Shown here one piece after another: positions 37,624-45,607 of a DNA stretch of 64,000 nt. The stretch is from Sphingobium xenophagum NBRC 107872. GTDB lineage: Bacteria > Pseudomonadota > Alphaproteobacteria > Sphingomonadales > Sphingomonadaceae. The notes beneath the pieces are model-generated. The model saw only the letters and a program-made list of their open reading frames with translations, did no database searches and was not told where the DNA came from. How positions within the stretch are numbered: the first letter of the stretch is position 1; each line of letters begins with the position of its first letter. Made by a program: the position numbers and the translations under genes. The DNA is taken from assembly GCF_000367345.1 (NCBI RefSeq), contig NZ_BARE01000006.1:1-64000 (forward strand). The letters run 5' to 3'.

Positions 37624-38733
37624 ATGCACGTCGCGACATTTCTTCAGGACCTTGCCGGCGGCGGGGCGGAGCGTGTGGCCGTCCTGCTGATGAACGGACT
37701 GGTGGCGCGCGGCGAACGGGTTACGCTGATCCTGGCACGGCGGGAAGGCCCTTATCTCGACGATCTCGATCCGGCGATCGAACTGGTCGATCTTGGCAAT
37801 CGCCGTTCCATTTCCAGCATTCGCCCGCTTGCCCGCTGGCTGCGTTCGGCACGGCCGGATATTCTCGTCAGCCATCTCACCCATGTTAATGTCGCCGCTG
37901 CGCTGGCCAACCGGATCGCACGGGCGGGCATCCCGCATGTGGCGGTCGAACATAATCAGATGGGGCAGAATTATGCGCTGCTGACCAACCGCTCGGTCAA
38001 GGCGGCCTATCGTCTGGCGCGATTCGTCTATCCGGGCATTTCGCGGGTCGTCAGCGTCTCTCAGGGCGTCGAATCGGCTGTCCTGGCCTTTACGCGCGGT
38101 CACCCGCACAATCATCAGGTCATCCACAATCCTGTCGTCACCGACGGGCTGATGGCGCTTTCGGGCGAAGCGGCGGAACATCGCTGGTTGACCGACGGGG
38201 CAGGCATACCCGTTCTGTTGGGTTGCGGGCGACTGCATCACCAGAAGGGCTTCGATGTCCTGATCAGCGCTGTGCGCAAGGTGCTGGATGAACGCCCCGT
38301 CCGGTTGGTCATTCTGGGCGAAGGCCCGCTGCGTCCGCAATTGGAGGCGCAGCTCAAATCCTTGAACCTGGACGATCATGTCGATCTGGCAGGATTCAGC
38401 CGCAACCCATTCGCAATGATGCGCGCTGCCGATGCCTTCATATTGTCGTCGCGTTGGGAAGGCTTGCCGACCGTATTGATCGAAGCACTTGCCTGCGGTG
38501 CCAATATCGTTGCGACCGATTGCCCCAGCGGCCCGCTCGAAGTGCTCGAAGGCGGCAGGTTCGGACTGCTCGTCCCTGTCGATGACAGCGACGCCTTGGC
38601 CAAGGCCATAGGCGCTTCTCTGGATATGCCGCTCGACAGGGTATCGGCCAAAGCGCGCGCAGCCGATTTCACGCTGGATCGCGCGGTCGACAATTATATG
38701 GCGCTGTTTGGCCATTTGCGGTCGCGGGGCTGA
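37624..38733 (+). CDS. glycosyltransferase family 4
   Basis: 369-residue GT-B fold glycosyltransferase. N-terminal acceptor domain begins ATFLQDLAGGGAERVAVLL; the C-terminal donor domain has VLLGCGRLHHQKGFDVLISA, LVILGEGPLRPQLEAQL, VDLAGFSRNPFAMMRAADAF and the E-x7-E retaining motif in SRWEGLPTVLIEALACG. It follows the TauE-like gene by 6 bp and is probably cotranscribed. Likely a further sugar transferase for the surface glycan. No signal peptide. Confidence 0.92.
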   Translation: MHVATFLQDLAGGGAERVAVLLMNGLVARGERVTLILARREGPYLDDLDPAIELVDLGNRRSISSIRPLARWLRSARPDILVSHLTHVNVAAALANRIARAGIPHVAVEHNQMGQNYALLTNRSVKAAYRLARFVYPGISRVVSVSQGVESAVLAFTRGHPHNHQVIHNPVVTDGLMALSGEAAEHRWLTDGAGIPVLLGCGRLHHQKGFDVLISAVRKVLDERPVRLVILGEGPLRPQLEAQLKSLNLDDHVDLAGFSRNPFAMMRAADAFILSSRWEGLPTVLIEALACGANIVATDCPSGPLEVLEGGRFGLLVPVDDSDALAKAIGASLDMPLDRVSAKARAADFTLDRAVDNYMALFGHLRSRG

Positions 38734-38914
38734 ACGTCAGCACGATGATGGGATGAACACCGGCGGGGCTGCGCGTCGCGGCCCAGGTCGATCCGTGCTA
38801 GCCCACCCAAAGCCGGCCTGCTTTCCGCCGCTTCTCGTTCGATCCTCAACGGTATCTTTACGATTTCTTAGGCGAATGGGTCCAAATTGCCGTCCCCGGC
38901 TATGGAGCCTGCCA

Positions 38915-39397
38915 ATGTCAGTTCGAGCGACCCTGTACAGCGATAATCGTGGCGCGCAGCGAATGCAGCTGGACCGCGCTTCGACCTTGCGCGATGGTGA
39001 GGATACGCCGTTCGACGTGCAGATCGAGGATATCTCGCTCACCGGCTTTCGTATGCAATTGCCTTTCGAGATTTTGCCTGATCAGGCGACGACCATCGGC
39101 GTGCCGGGCGTCGGCATCAGGGCAGTGCGGATCGTCCGTGTCGAAGGAACGATCGCTGGCTGCGCCTTCGTGCAGCCACTCAATCGCGCGGAACTCGACA
39201 CGATTCTCCGCTTCGACAGTTCCGTCGTCCAGGAAAACTTCAAATATCAGGCCGCTCCCGCGAATATTGCGGAAAAGGATGGTTCTGAACTGTCCGCAGA
39301 AACAGCGGGTCTCAGCCCACCTCAAAAACTGGCGATGGTCGCTGGTGCAGCCTTGACCATCTGGCTGCTGATTCTGGCAGCCATGTTTCTCATTTAG
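38915..39397 (+). CDS. PilZ-domain protein with C-terminal membrane helix
   Basis: 160-residue protein with an N-terminal PilZ-like domain (DVQIEDISLTGFRMQLPFEI; IAGCAFVQPLNRAEL) and a C-terminal membrane helix (LAMVAGAALTIWLLILAAM). The usual RxxxR c-di-GMP motif near the N-terminus is partly visible as RGAQRMQLDR but is not canonical, so binding is uncertain. The ATG at 38915 with GGAG 8 bases upstream is chosen over longer versions. It could link cyclic-di-GMP to the neighbouring polysaccharide genes. Confidence 0.78.
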   Translation: MSVRATLYSDNRGAQRMQLDRASTLRDGEDTPFDVQIEDISLTGFRMQLPFEILPDQATTIGVPGVGIRAVRIVRVEGTIAGCAFVQPLNRAELDTILRFDSSVVQENFKYQAAPANIAEKDGSELSAETAGLSPPQKLAMVAGAALTIWLLILAAMFLI

Positions 39398-39511
39398 GGC
39401 CGCGTCCGCCACCCAACACGATCATCGCTGCTAAACATGGACTCCCGCGCGATAGCGCCTGGGAGATTTTCGTGCGCCCTTCCGCCGGACGGCCGCACTT
39501 TTTCCAAAATT

Positions 39512-39588
39512 TGGTCGGGACGAGAGGATTCGAACCTCCGACCCCCACACCCCCAGTGTGATGCGCTACCAGGCTGCGCTACGTCCCG
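39512..39588 (-). tRNA. tRNA-Pro (GGG)
   Basis: Cloverleaf folds from the minus strand: acceptor CGGGACG/CGTCCCG, D arm GCGC-AGCCTGGTA-GCGC, anticodon stem TCACA/TGTGG with loop CTGGGGG (anticodon GGG), T arm GGAGG-TTCGAAT-CCTCT, and encoded 3' ACCA. 77 bases in all. Confidence 0.97.
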
Positions 39589-39790
39589 ACCGGAGGGCGG
39601 CTCTTAGAAGCACATTCGCCAAGTTGCAAGGGGTTCGATGCTGCTCTTTTGCGGCTGCTGCGTATCGGCCTAATCATATTGCCTCCCCGCCTGCATCTGT
39701 GGTAGCCGCCGCGGCTTGATCCGTGGGCGCTATGTGCGTCCTGCGGCCGACAGAAACCAAGGCGCGACCTGCTTCAGGAAAGTCCCACCC

Positions 39791-40126
39791 ATGTTCATAT
39801 CGACAGCCTTTGCCCAGACTGCGGGCGGGCCAGCATCCGGCAGCGGCATATTGGTGCAGATGGCGCCGCTGGTCCTGATCTTCGTGGTATTCTATTTCCT
39901 GCTGATCCGTCCGCAGCAAAAGCGGATGAAGGCGCACAAGGCGAAGATCGACGCAGTGAAAAAAGGCGATCAGGTGATCACCGGTGGCGGCCTGCTGGGC
40001 AAGGTCACGCGCGTGGACGAGATTTACGCCGAAGTCGAAATCGCGCCGGGCATGAAGGTGAAGGCGGTCAAGTCCACCCTGACCGACGTGCTCGACCCGA
40101 CCACTGCCAAGCCAGCGAACGACTGA
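39791..40126 (+). CDS. yajC: preprotein translocase subunit YajC
   Basis: 111-residue small inner-membrane protein of the SecDF-YajC complex. One membrane segment (VQMAPLVLIFVVFYFLLI) followed by RPQQKRMKAHKAKIDAVKKG and the typical GGGLLGKVTRVDEIYAEVEI. The ATG at 39791 (MFISTAFAQTAGG) matches the family N-terminus; the frame is open further upstream. secD follows 7 bp later, the standard order. Confidence 0.96.
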   Translation: MFISTAFAQTAGGPASGSGILVQMAPLVLIFVVFYFLLIRPQQKRMKAHKAKIDAVKKGDQVITGGGLLGKVTRVDEIYAEVEIAPGMKVKAVKSTLTDVLDPTTAKPAND

Positions 40127-40133
40127 TCCCACG

Positions 40134-41732
40134 ATGCTGAACTTTTCGCGCTGGGCGGTCTTTGCGATCATCCTGCCGCTGGCGATCGGTGTGCTGTGCG
40201 CCGTACCCAGCTTCCTGCCGGATTCGGTCGTCACCCGGCTGCCCGGTTTCATGCAGACGCGGGTCAATCTGGGTCTCGACCTGTCGGGCGGCAGCCATTT
40301 GCTGCTCGAAGCCAGCACGCAGGATGTCGCCAAGCAGCGGCTCACCAATATGGAGGAGCAGGTTCGCACCGAATTGCGCCGGGGCGACCCCCGGATCGCG
40401 ATCGGCGACATCTCCAGCCGCGACGGGAAGCTCAGCTTCATGGTCCGCGATCCGTCGCAGGTGGACGCTGCGGTCGAGCGTATTCGTCCGCTGACGCAGG
40501 GCGCGGGCCTTACCGGACAGCGCGATTTCAATGTCGAGGTGGTCAACAGCTCCACCATCGTCATCACCCCGACCGAAGCGGGGATCAACAATGCGGTCAA
40601 GAGCGCGATGGAAGTCGCGACCGAAGTGATCCGCAAGCGCATCGACGAGATGGGCACGCGCGAACCCACGATCCAGCAGCAGGGCGACAACCGCATCGTC
40701 GTACAGGTCCCCGGCCTGCAAGATCCCAAGGCGCTGAAGGATCTGCTGGGCCAGACCGCGAAGCTGGAATTCAAGCTGGTCGATTTCACTGCCAACCCCG
40801 CCGAAGTGGCGCAGGGTCGCGCGCCGGTGGGCAGTGAAGTGCTGCCCTATCCCGACAATCCATCGGGCGTGCCGCTGATCGCGGTCAAGCGGCAGGTGAT
40901 GGTGTCGGGCGAGGATCTGACCGACGCGACGCAGGGCTATGACCAGAATAGCCAGGCGATCGTCAACATCCGCTTCAATGGCTCTGGCGGGCGCAAATTC
41001 GGGCAGGTGACGTCGCAGAATGTCAACCGCCCCTTTGCCATCATCCTGGACGGCAAGGTGCTGTCCGCCCCCAATATCAACGAACCGATCCTGGGCGGCA
41101 GCGCGCAGATCAGCGGCAATTTCACCGTCGAAAGCGCCAACCAGCTGGCGATCGCGCTGCGGTCGGGCAAGCTGCCGGTGGCGTTGACGGTGGTGGAGGA
41201 ACGCACCGTCGGTCCGGGGCTGGGCGCCGATTCGATCCGCGCGGGGCTGATCGCGTCGGTCATCGCGGTGGTCGCGGTCGCACTCTTCATGTTCGTGAGC
41301 TATGGCCGCTTTGGCATGTATGCCAATCTGGCGGTCGCCATCAACGTGGCGGTCATATTGGGCGTGATGGGCATGTTGGGCGCGACGCTGACGCTGCCGG
41401 GCATTGCGGGCTTTGTGCTGACCATCGGCACGGCCGTGGACGCCAACGTGCTGATTTACGAACGTATCCGCGAAGAAAGGCGGCGGGGGCGCAATGTCGT
41501 CCAGTCGATCGAACATGGCTATAAGGAAGCGAGCCGCACGATTTTCGAGGCGAACGTGACCCACGCCATCGCCGGCGGCATCATGCTCGCGCTCGGCTCC
41601 GGCCCGGTCAAAGGCTTCGCCATCGTGCTGCTGATCGGTATCGCGACCAGCGTGTTCACGGCCGTCACCTTCACCCGCATGATCGTCGCCAACTGGGTGC
41701 GCCGCACCCGGCCGACGGACATCACGATATGA
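40134..41732 (+). CDS. secD: protein translocase subunit SecD
   Basis: 532-residue membrane protein using proton motive force to help protein export. N-terminal helix (WAVFAIILPLAIGVLCAV), periplasmic P1 domain with VNLGLDLSGGSHLLLEAS, and five C-terminal helices with GTAVDANVLIYERIREE. Part of yajC-secD-secF; a palindromic repeat separates it from secF. Confidence 0.97.
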   Translation: MLNFSRWAVFAIILPLAIGVLCAVPSFLPDSVVTRLPGFMQTRVNLGLDLSGGSHLLLEASTQDVAKQRLTNMEEQVRTELRRGDPRIAIGDISSRDGKLSFMVRDPSQVDAAVERIRPLTQGAGLTGQRDFNVEVVNSSTIVITPTEAGINNAVKSAMEVATEVIRKRIDEMGTREPTIQQQGDNRIVVQVPGLQDPKALKDLLGQTAKLEFKLVDFTANPAEVAQGRAPVGSEVLPYPDNPSGVPLIAVKRQVMVSGEDLTDATQGYDQNSQAIVNIRFNGSGGRKFGQVTSQNVNRPFAIILDGKVLSAPNINEPILGGSAQISGNFTVESANQLAIALRSGKLPVALTVVEERTVGPGLGADSIRAGLIASVIAVVAVALFMFVSYGRFGMYANLAVAINVAVILGVMGMLGATLTLPGIAGFVLTIGTAVDANVLIYERIREERRRGRNVVQSIEHGYKEASRTIFEANVTHAIAGGIMLALGSGPVKGFAIVLLIGIATSVFTAVTFTRMIVANWVRRTRPTDITI

Positions 41733-41755
41733 TCGCGCCACTCCCCCTCCCTGCC

Positions 41756-41837
41756 CGTCATCCTGACGAAAGTCAGGATCCAGAGCGCCAAGCGCAGCGC
41801 TCCGGGCACTGGATCCCGGATCAAGTCCGGGATGACG
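41756..41837. repeat. palindromic dispersed repeat between secD and secF
   Basis: An 82-bp element bounded by CGTCATCC and GGATGACG inverted ends, with inner complementary parts (GGATCCAG/CTGGATCC) and a central AGCGC...GCGCT hairpin. It has the same ends as the element between rpoA and rplQ, so it belongs to a family of small palindromic intergenic repeats. Transcribed within the secDF operon it would form a stable stem-loop. Confidence 0.75.
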
Positions 41838-41850
41838 AAGGAAGCCTGCC

Positions 41851-42834
41851 ATGAAACTTCTGAAACTCGTCCCTGACAATACCAATATCGGTTTCGTCGC
41901 GATGCGGAAATGGGCGTTCGCGCTCACCGCCTTGCTGACCGTGCTGGCCCTTGGCGCAACGGCCTACAAGGGGCTGAACATGGGCGTCGACTTTGTCGGC
42001 GGTCTGATGATCGAGGCGAAATTTCCGCAGAATGTGGAAACCGACAAGGTCCGCGCGACGATAGGATCGCTGGGTGTGGGCGAAAGCTCGCTCCAGCAGT
42101 TCGGCGATCCCAAGACGGTGCAGATCCGCCTGCCCCTGCCTGAACAGGGCGGCGCTGGCGCGGCCAACGCTGTGGTCGAAAAGACGCGCAAGGCGATGAC
42201 CGCGCAATTCCCCGGCGTCACTTTCTCCCGTTATGACACGGTATCGGGCAAGGTATCGGGCGAACTGATCCAGAATGGCGTACTGGCCGTGGTGCTGGCG
42301 ATCCTGGGCATCGCGGTGTTCAGCTGGTTCCGCTACGAATGGCAGTTCGGCGTCTCCACCTTCGTCGCGATCGTCCATGACGTGTTGATGACGCTGGGCT
42401 TTTTCGCCGTGACGCAGCTGGAATTCGACCTCAACATCGTCGCGGCCGTGCTGACGATCGTCGGCTATTCGATCAACGACAAGATGGTGATCGACGACCG
42501 TATCCGCGAAAATATGCGCAAATATCGCAAGATGGACATGAAGGCGCTGATTGACCTGTCCGTCAACGAAACCCTGCCGCGCACGGTGATGACGTCGGTG
42601 ACGATCATGCTGGCGCTGGGCGCGCTGCTGCTGTTTGGCGGTCATGTGCTGCGTGGCTTTACCGCGGCCATGATGCTGGGCATTATCGTTGGCACCTATT
42701 CGTCGGTCTATGTCTCCTCCTCGCTGCTGATCTCGCTGGGGCTGACCCCGATGTCGTCGGAGAAGAAAGCGAGCAAGGCCAACATCGCCGCGCAGGCCGA
42801 ACGGGTCGGCCCACGGGACGGAGCGCAGCCCTGA
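41851..42834 (+). CDS. secF: protein translocase subunit SecF
   Basis: 327-residue partner of SecD. N-terminal helix (WAFALTALLTVLALGATAY), periplasmic domain after GVDFVGGLMIEAKFP, then five helices with YSINDKMVIDDRIRENMRK and the final TAAMMLGIIVGTYSSVYVS. Start ATG has GGAAG upstream. The stop TGA overlaps the proposed CTG start of the following gene. Confidence 0.97.
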   Translation: MKLLKLVPDNTNIGFVAMRKWAFALTALLTVLALGATAYKGLNMGVDFVGGLMIEAKFPQNVETDKVRATIGSLGVGESSLQQFGDPKTVQIRLPLPEQGGAGAANAVVEKTRKAMTAQFPGVTFSRYDTVSGKVSGELIQNGVLAVVLAILGIAVFSWFRYEWQFGVSTFVAIVHDVLMTLGFFAVTQLEFDLNIVAAVLTIVGYSINDKMVIDDRIRENMRKYRKMDMKALIDLSVNETLPRTVMTSVTIMLALGALLLFGGHVLRGFTAAMMLGIIVGTYSSVYVSSSLLISLGLTPMSSEKKASKANIAAQAERVGPRDGAQP

Positions 42835-43232
42835 GCGGCGAGAAACGCATCGGGATCGAACTGCGCCGCGACGACAGCGGCCAGGGGCCGATCGTCACTG
42901 GTTTCCAGGGGCGCGGCTTTCGGGTGCGGGACGATGTGTTTCCAACCGGGCTGTTGCTCAGCCCGGTACGGGCGATGGCGTGGGACGATGCCCCGCCGAT
43001 CGACGCGCTGACGCTCGCCGCGCTGGGCGATCTGTTCGACGGGGACCCGCGCCCCGAATTTCTGTTGCTGGGCACCGGCGCGGGATTGCGCCAGCCGCCC
43101 CGGCCCTTTGTCCGCGCGGTCGAGGCGCTGGGGATCGGCGTAGAGGCAATGGACAGCCGCGCCGCCGCCCGCGCCTGGGGCGTGCTGCGTGCCGAAGAAC
43201 GTTGGATCGTCGCAGCGCTGCTGCCGCTCTGA
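42831..43232 (+). CDS. Mth938-like (DUF498) domain protein, probable CTG start
   Basis: 133-residue Mth938/NDUFAF3-like protein. The domain begins IVTGFQGRGFRVRDDVFPTG and includes EFLLLGTGAGLRQPPRPFVR and AMDSRAAARAWGVLRAEERW. The first ATG/GTG/TTG in frame (GTG at 42924) would cut off the conserved start of the domain. The better start is a CTG at 42831 overlapping the secF stop (CTGA), with GGAG 7 bases upstream. Eukaryotic relatives assist complex I assembly; bacterial function is unknown. It is commonly found next to secF in alphaproteobacteria. Confidence 0.85.
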   Translation: MSGEKRIGIELRRDDSGQGPIVTGFQGRGFRVRDDVFPTGLLLSPVRAMAWDDAPPIDALTLAALGDLFDGDPRPEFLLLGTGAGLRQPPRPFVRAVEALGIGVEAMDSRAAARAWGVLRAEERWIVAALLPL

Positions 43233-43240
43233 CCTGTCCT

Positions 43241-43657
43241 TCAGGTCGGATGCTTGTCCGCCATATAGGACCAGCTCTGCCGGATCAGCGCCTCCAGAAC
43301 ATCCATGTCGATGCCCGACAGGCGCTTGATGTAGAAACATCCCTTGCCGCGCCGATGCTTGCCCAGCGGCCCGCAATCCTCGTCCGATATGCCCGAAAGA
43401 TAGAGGACCAGTTCCGCCTTGCGCGGGGAAAAGGCGATACGCGACGCATCCCCCTCGCGCCCGCTGTCATAGCGATAATGATAGCGACCAAAACCGATGA
43501 TCGACGATCCCCACAGGCGCGGCGGCTCGCCGGACACGGCCTGCATCAGCGTGGCGAGCCTTTCCCCATCCTCCCGCCGTTCGGGCGGTTCGACCGCGGC
43601 GAGAAACGCTGCCGCGTCGCTATCGGTCTCGATCGTCTTGTTGCTGTCCCTACCCAT
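43241..43657 (-). CDS. DUF1801 domain protein
   Basis: 138-residue cytosolic protein matching the DUF1801 (YdhG-like) family: ETDSDAAAFLAAVEPPERRE at the N-terminus, PRLWGSSIIGFGRYHYRYD in the middle and ELVLYLSGISDEDCGPLGKH then GCFYIKRLSGIDMDVLEALI. Function unknown. It is convergent with the Mth938-like gene, 8 bp away, and divergent from the riboswitch-controlled unit. Confidence 0.88.
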   Translation of the reverse strand: MGRDSNKTIETDSDAAAFLAAVEPPERREDGERLATLMQAVSGEPPRLWGSSIIGFGRYHYRYDSGREGDASRIAFSPRKAELVLYLSGISDEDCGPLGKHRRGKGCFYIKRLSGIDMDVLEALIRQSWSYMADKHPT

Positions 43658-43696
43658 GACTTGTCATCCCCGGCTTCGACGCGTAGAGGCTAGCCT

Positions 43697-43813
43697 GTCA
43701 TCTGGGGAGTAGCCAGCCGTTCCAGCGCAAATGGAGCGGGCCTTATGTCAACATATTTGGCCGAGAGGTCATGGCATGGGGGACGCGGAACAATCTGCGT
43801 AAGGCGAGACCAA
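43697..43813 (+). ncRNA. yybP-ykoY manganese riboswitch
   Basis: Hallmarks in order: GGGGAGTAGCC at 43704, then TGTCAACATATTTGGCCGAG from 43746, and a closing AAGGCGAGACC at 43801-43811, the conserved loop blocks of the yybP-ykoY aptamer that bind Mn2+ between two loops. The product just downstream is a TMEM165/Gdt1-type transporter, which fits Mn2+ export. A weak promoter TTGTCA (43661) - 17 bp - TAGAGG (43684) would start transcription at its 5' edge. The expression platform is the 43814-43899 segment. Pairing was judged by eye. Confidence 0.88.
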
Positions 43814-43899
43814 TGGCATCGGCGCTTTTCTGTCCGGCCGGGCGGGAGGCGACGGTGGCATTGCGTCTATCACTTCCGCCCGGCCCCGGATATTGTCTG

Positions 43900-44478
43900 A
43901 TGGAAGCTCTGTTTACCTCCACCGCACTCGTCGCCCTTGCCGAAATGGGCGACAAGACGCAATTGCTGGCGATGTTGCTGGCGACGCGCTTTCGCAAGCC
44001 CGTGCCGATCATCTTGGGCATTTTGATCGCGACAATCGCCAATCATTTCCTCGCCGCCCTGCTGGGCCACTCCATCGCGGGCGTGCTGACGCAGGACTGG
44101 TTCCGCTATGCCGTAGCATTGAGCTTCATCGCCATGGCCGCATGGACGCTGGTGCCCGACAAGATTGACGAAGATGCGCCGCTCAGGGCACCGTCGAAAG
44201 CGGGCGTGTTCCTGACCACATTGGTCGCCTTCTTCCTGGTGGAAATGGGCGACAAGACGCAGGTAGCGACCATCGCGCTGGGCGCGCGATTCGATAATCT
44301 GATCGCGGTGACGACAGGCACCACGCTCGGCATGATGATCGCCAATGTTCCCGCCGTGCTGTTTGGCGAGGCGCTGGCCAGGAAAGTGCCCATGCGCGCG
44401 TTGCAGGTTGGCGCCGCGTTGCTGTTCCTGCTGCTGGGCCTGTGGATGATCGCCGATTTGGTCGGCTGGATCGGGTAA
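43900..44478 (+). CDS. TMEM165/GDT1 (UPF0016) family manganese exporter
   Basis: 192-residue membrane protein with two internal repeats, each carrying the family signature: ALAEMGDKTQLLAMLLATRF and FLVEMGDKTQVATIALGARF, within six helices. Bacterial relatives (MneA-type) export Mn2+; others move Ca2+/H+. The frame opens earlier within the riboswitch, but the ATG at 43900 (MEALFTSTALVALAE) is the family start. The upstream Mn2+ riboswitch supports an Mn2+ role and translation or transcription on at high Mn2+. Confidence 0.92.
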   Translation: MEALFTSTALVALAEMGDKTQLLAMLLATRFRKPVPIILGILIATIANHFLAALLGHSIAGVLTQDWFRYAVALSFIAMAAWTLVPDKIDEDAPLRAPSKAGVFLTTLVAFFLVEMGDKTQVATIALGARFDNLIAVTTGTTLGMMIANVPAVLFGEALARKVPMRALQVGAALLFLLLGLWMIADLVGWIG

Positions 44479-44554
44479 AGCGGTTGTCAGCGCGGCGCGG
44501 CTGGGGCAAGGGAATGGGCAGCATATTCCCTCTCGGACGAACGTGGGTCAGGTG

Positions 44555-45481
44555 ATGAAAGACTATCTGGTTACGATATTCGGCGGCGGCGGCTTTGTCG
44601 GTCGTCAGGTGGCGCAGGTGCTGCTGGCGCGCGGCGCGCGGGTGCGGATTGCCCAGCGTGATCCCGCCACTGCGCTGCGGGTCAAGCCACTGGGCGGGCT
44701 GGGCCAGGTACAGTTCATCGCCGCCGACATCCGCAACCCCGCCAGCGTGGCGCGAGCCGTGGCAGGCAGCGACATCGTCATCAACCTGGTGGGCATATTG
44801 AAGGGCGATTTCGACGCCTTTCACCATCGCGGCGCGGCCAATGTCGCCACGGCGGCGGCGGACGCCGGTGTCAGCGCGCTGGTCCATATGTCGGCGATCG
44901 GTGCCGACGCCGATAGCCCGTCTGCCTATGGCCGGTCGAAGGCGGCAGGTGAAGCGGCGGTAAAGGCTGCTTTCCCCAACGCCACCATCATCCGTCCGTC
45001 GATCATCTTCGGTGCGGAGGACCAGTTCCTCAACCGCTTCGCGCAGATCGTCGCCATGCTGCCAGTGGTCCCCGTGATCGGCGGCGCGACCAGGTTCCAG
45101 CCCGTCTATGTCGCTGATGTCGCGCAGGCTATCGCCAATGCGGCAGAGCAGCCCGGTGTCCATGGCGGTCAGACCTACGAACTGGGCGGGCCGCAGGTGC
45201 TGAGCATGAAGGACATCAACCAGTGGATCGCCAGGGCAACTGGCCGGGACAAGGCGCTGGTCGATGTGCCGCATGCGGCTGCGAAGCTGCTTGCGATGCT
45301 GCCGGGCGGGCCGATCACCAGCGATCAACTGGCGATGCTGGGGCGTGACAATGTCGTGGCGCCGGGGGCCAAGGGGCTGGACGCACTGGGCGTCGTCGCT
45401 ACGCCGATGGCGGGGGTCGCGGACAAATGGATGGTCCGTTACCGCAAGCATGGTCGCTTCGCCGGTCGGGTGAGCGCCTAA
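44555..45481 (+). CDS. NAD(P)-binding SDR, complex I NDUFA9 subunit-like
   Basis: 308-residue atypical short-chain dehydrogenase. Rossmann motif VTIFGGGGFVGRQVAQVLLA at the N-terminus; DIVINLVGILKGDF, the SAYGRSKAAGEAAVKAAFPN segment (YGRSK in place of YxxxK) and RPSIIFGAEDQFLNRFAQI are all typical of the NDUFA9-like group associated with respiratory complex I. The ATG at 44555 is chosen over a GTG at 44543. uppP follows after 126 bp that include a perfect palindrome. Confidence 0.9.
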   Translation: MKDYLVTIFGGGGFVGRQVAQVLLARGARVRIAQRDPATALRVKPLGGLGQVQFIAADIRNPASVARAVAGSDIVINLVGILKGDFDAFHHRGAANVATAAADAGVSALVHMSAIGADADSPSAYGRSKAAGEAAVKAAFPNATIIRPSIIFGAEDQFLNRFAQIVAMLPVVPVIGGATRFQPVYVADVAQAIANAAEQPGVHGGQTYELGGPQVLSMKDINQWIARATGRDKALVDVPHAAAKLLAMLPGGPITSDQLAMLGRDNVVAPGAKGLDALGVVATPMAGVADKWMVRYRKHGRFAGRVSA

Positions 45482-45538
45482 GGGCATGGCTCCGCCGCGA
45501 CGCGGGGCTATCAGCTGCAAGACAATCTTCTCCTTCAT

Positions 45539-45567
45539 CGTCATGCTGAAGCATGTTCAGCATGACG
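45539..45567. repeat. 12-bp perfect palindrome upstream of uppP
   Basis: CGTCATGCTGAA, a 5-base loop, then TTCAGCATGACG. It lies 40 bp before the uppP start, between two same-strand genes. It resembles the ends of the other palindromic repeats in the window (GTCAT...ATGAC) and may be a shortened member; it may also terminate the upstream transcript, although no U-run follows. Confidence 0.6.
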
Positions 45568-45607
45568 TTCGGGGTGACGGGATGATTATCGGAGGACGAT
45601 CCCAATC

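Noticed and set aside
40068..41927. Minus-strand open frame of 619 codons opposite secD and the palindromic repeat
   Set aside because: Rich in His, Arg and Asp, no domain, antisense to secD, and it runs through the dispersed repeat.
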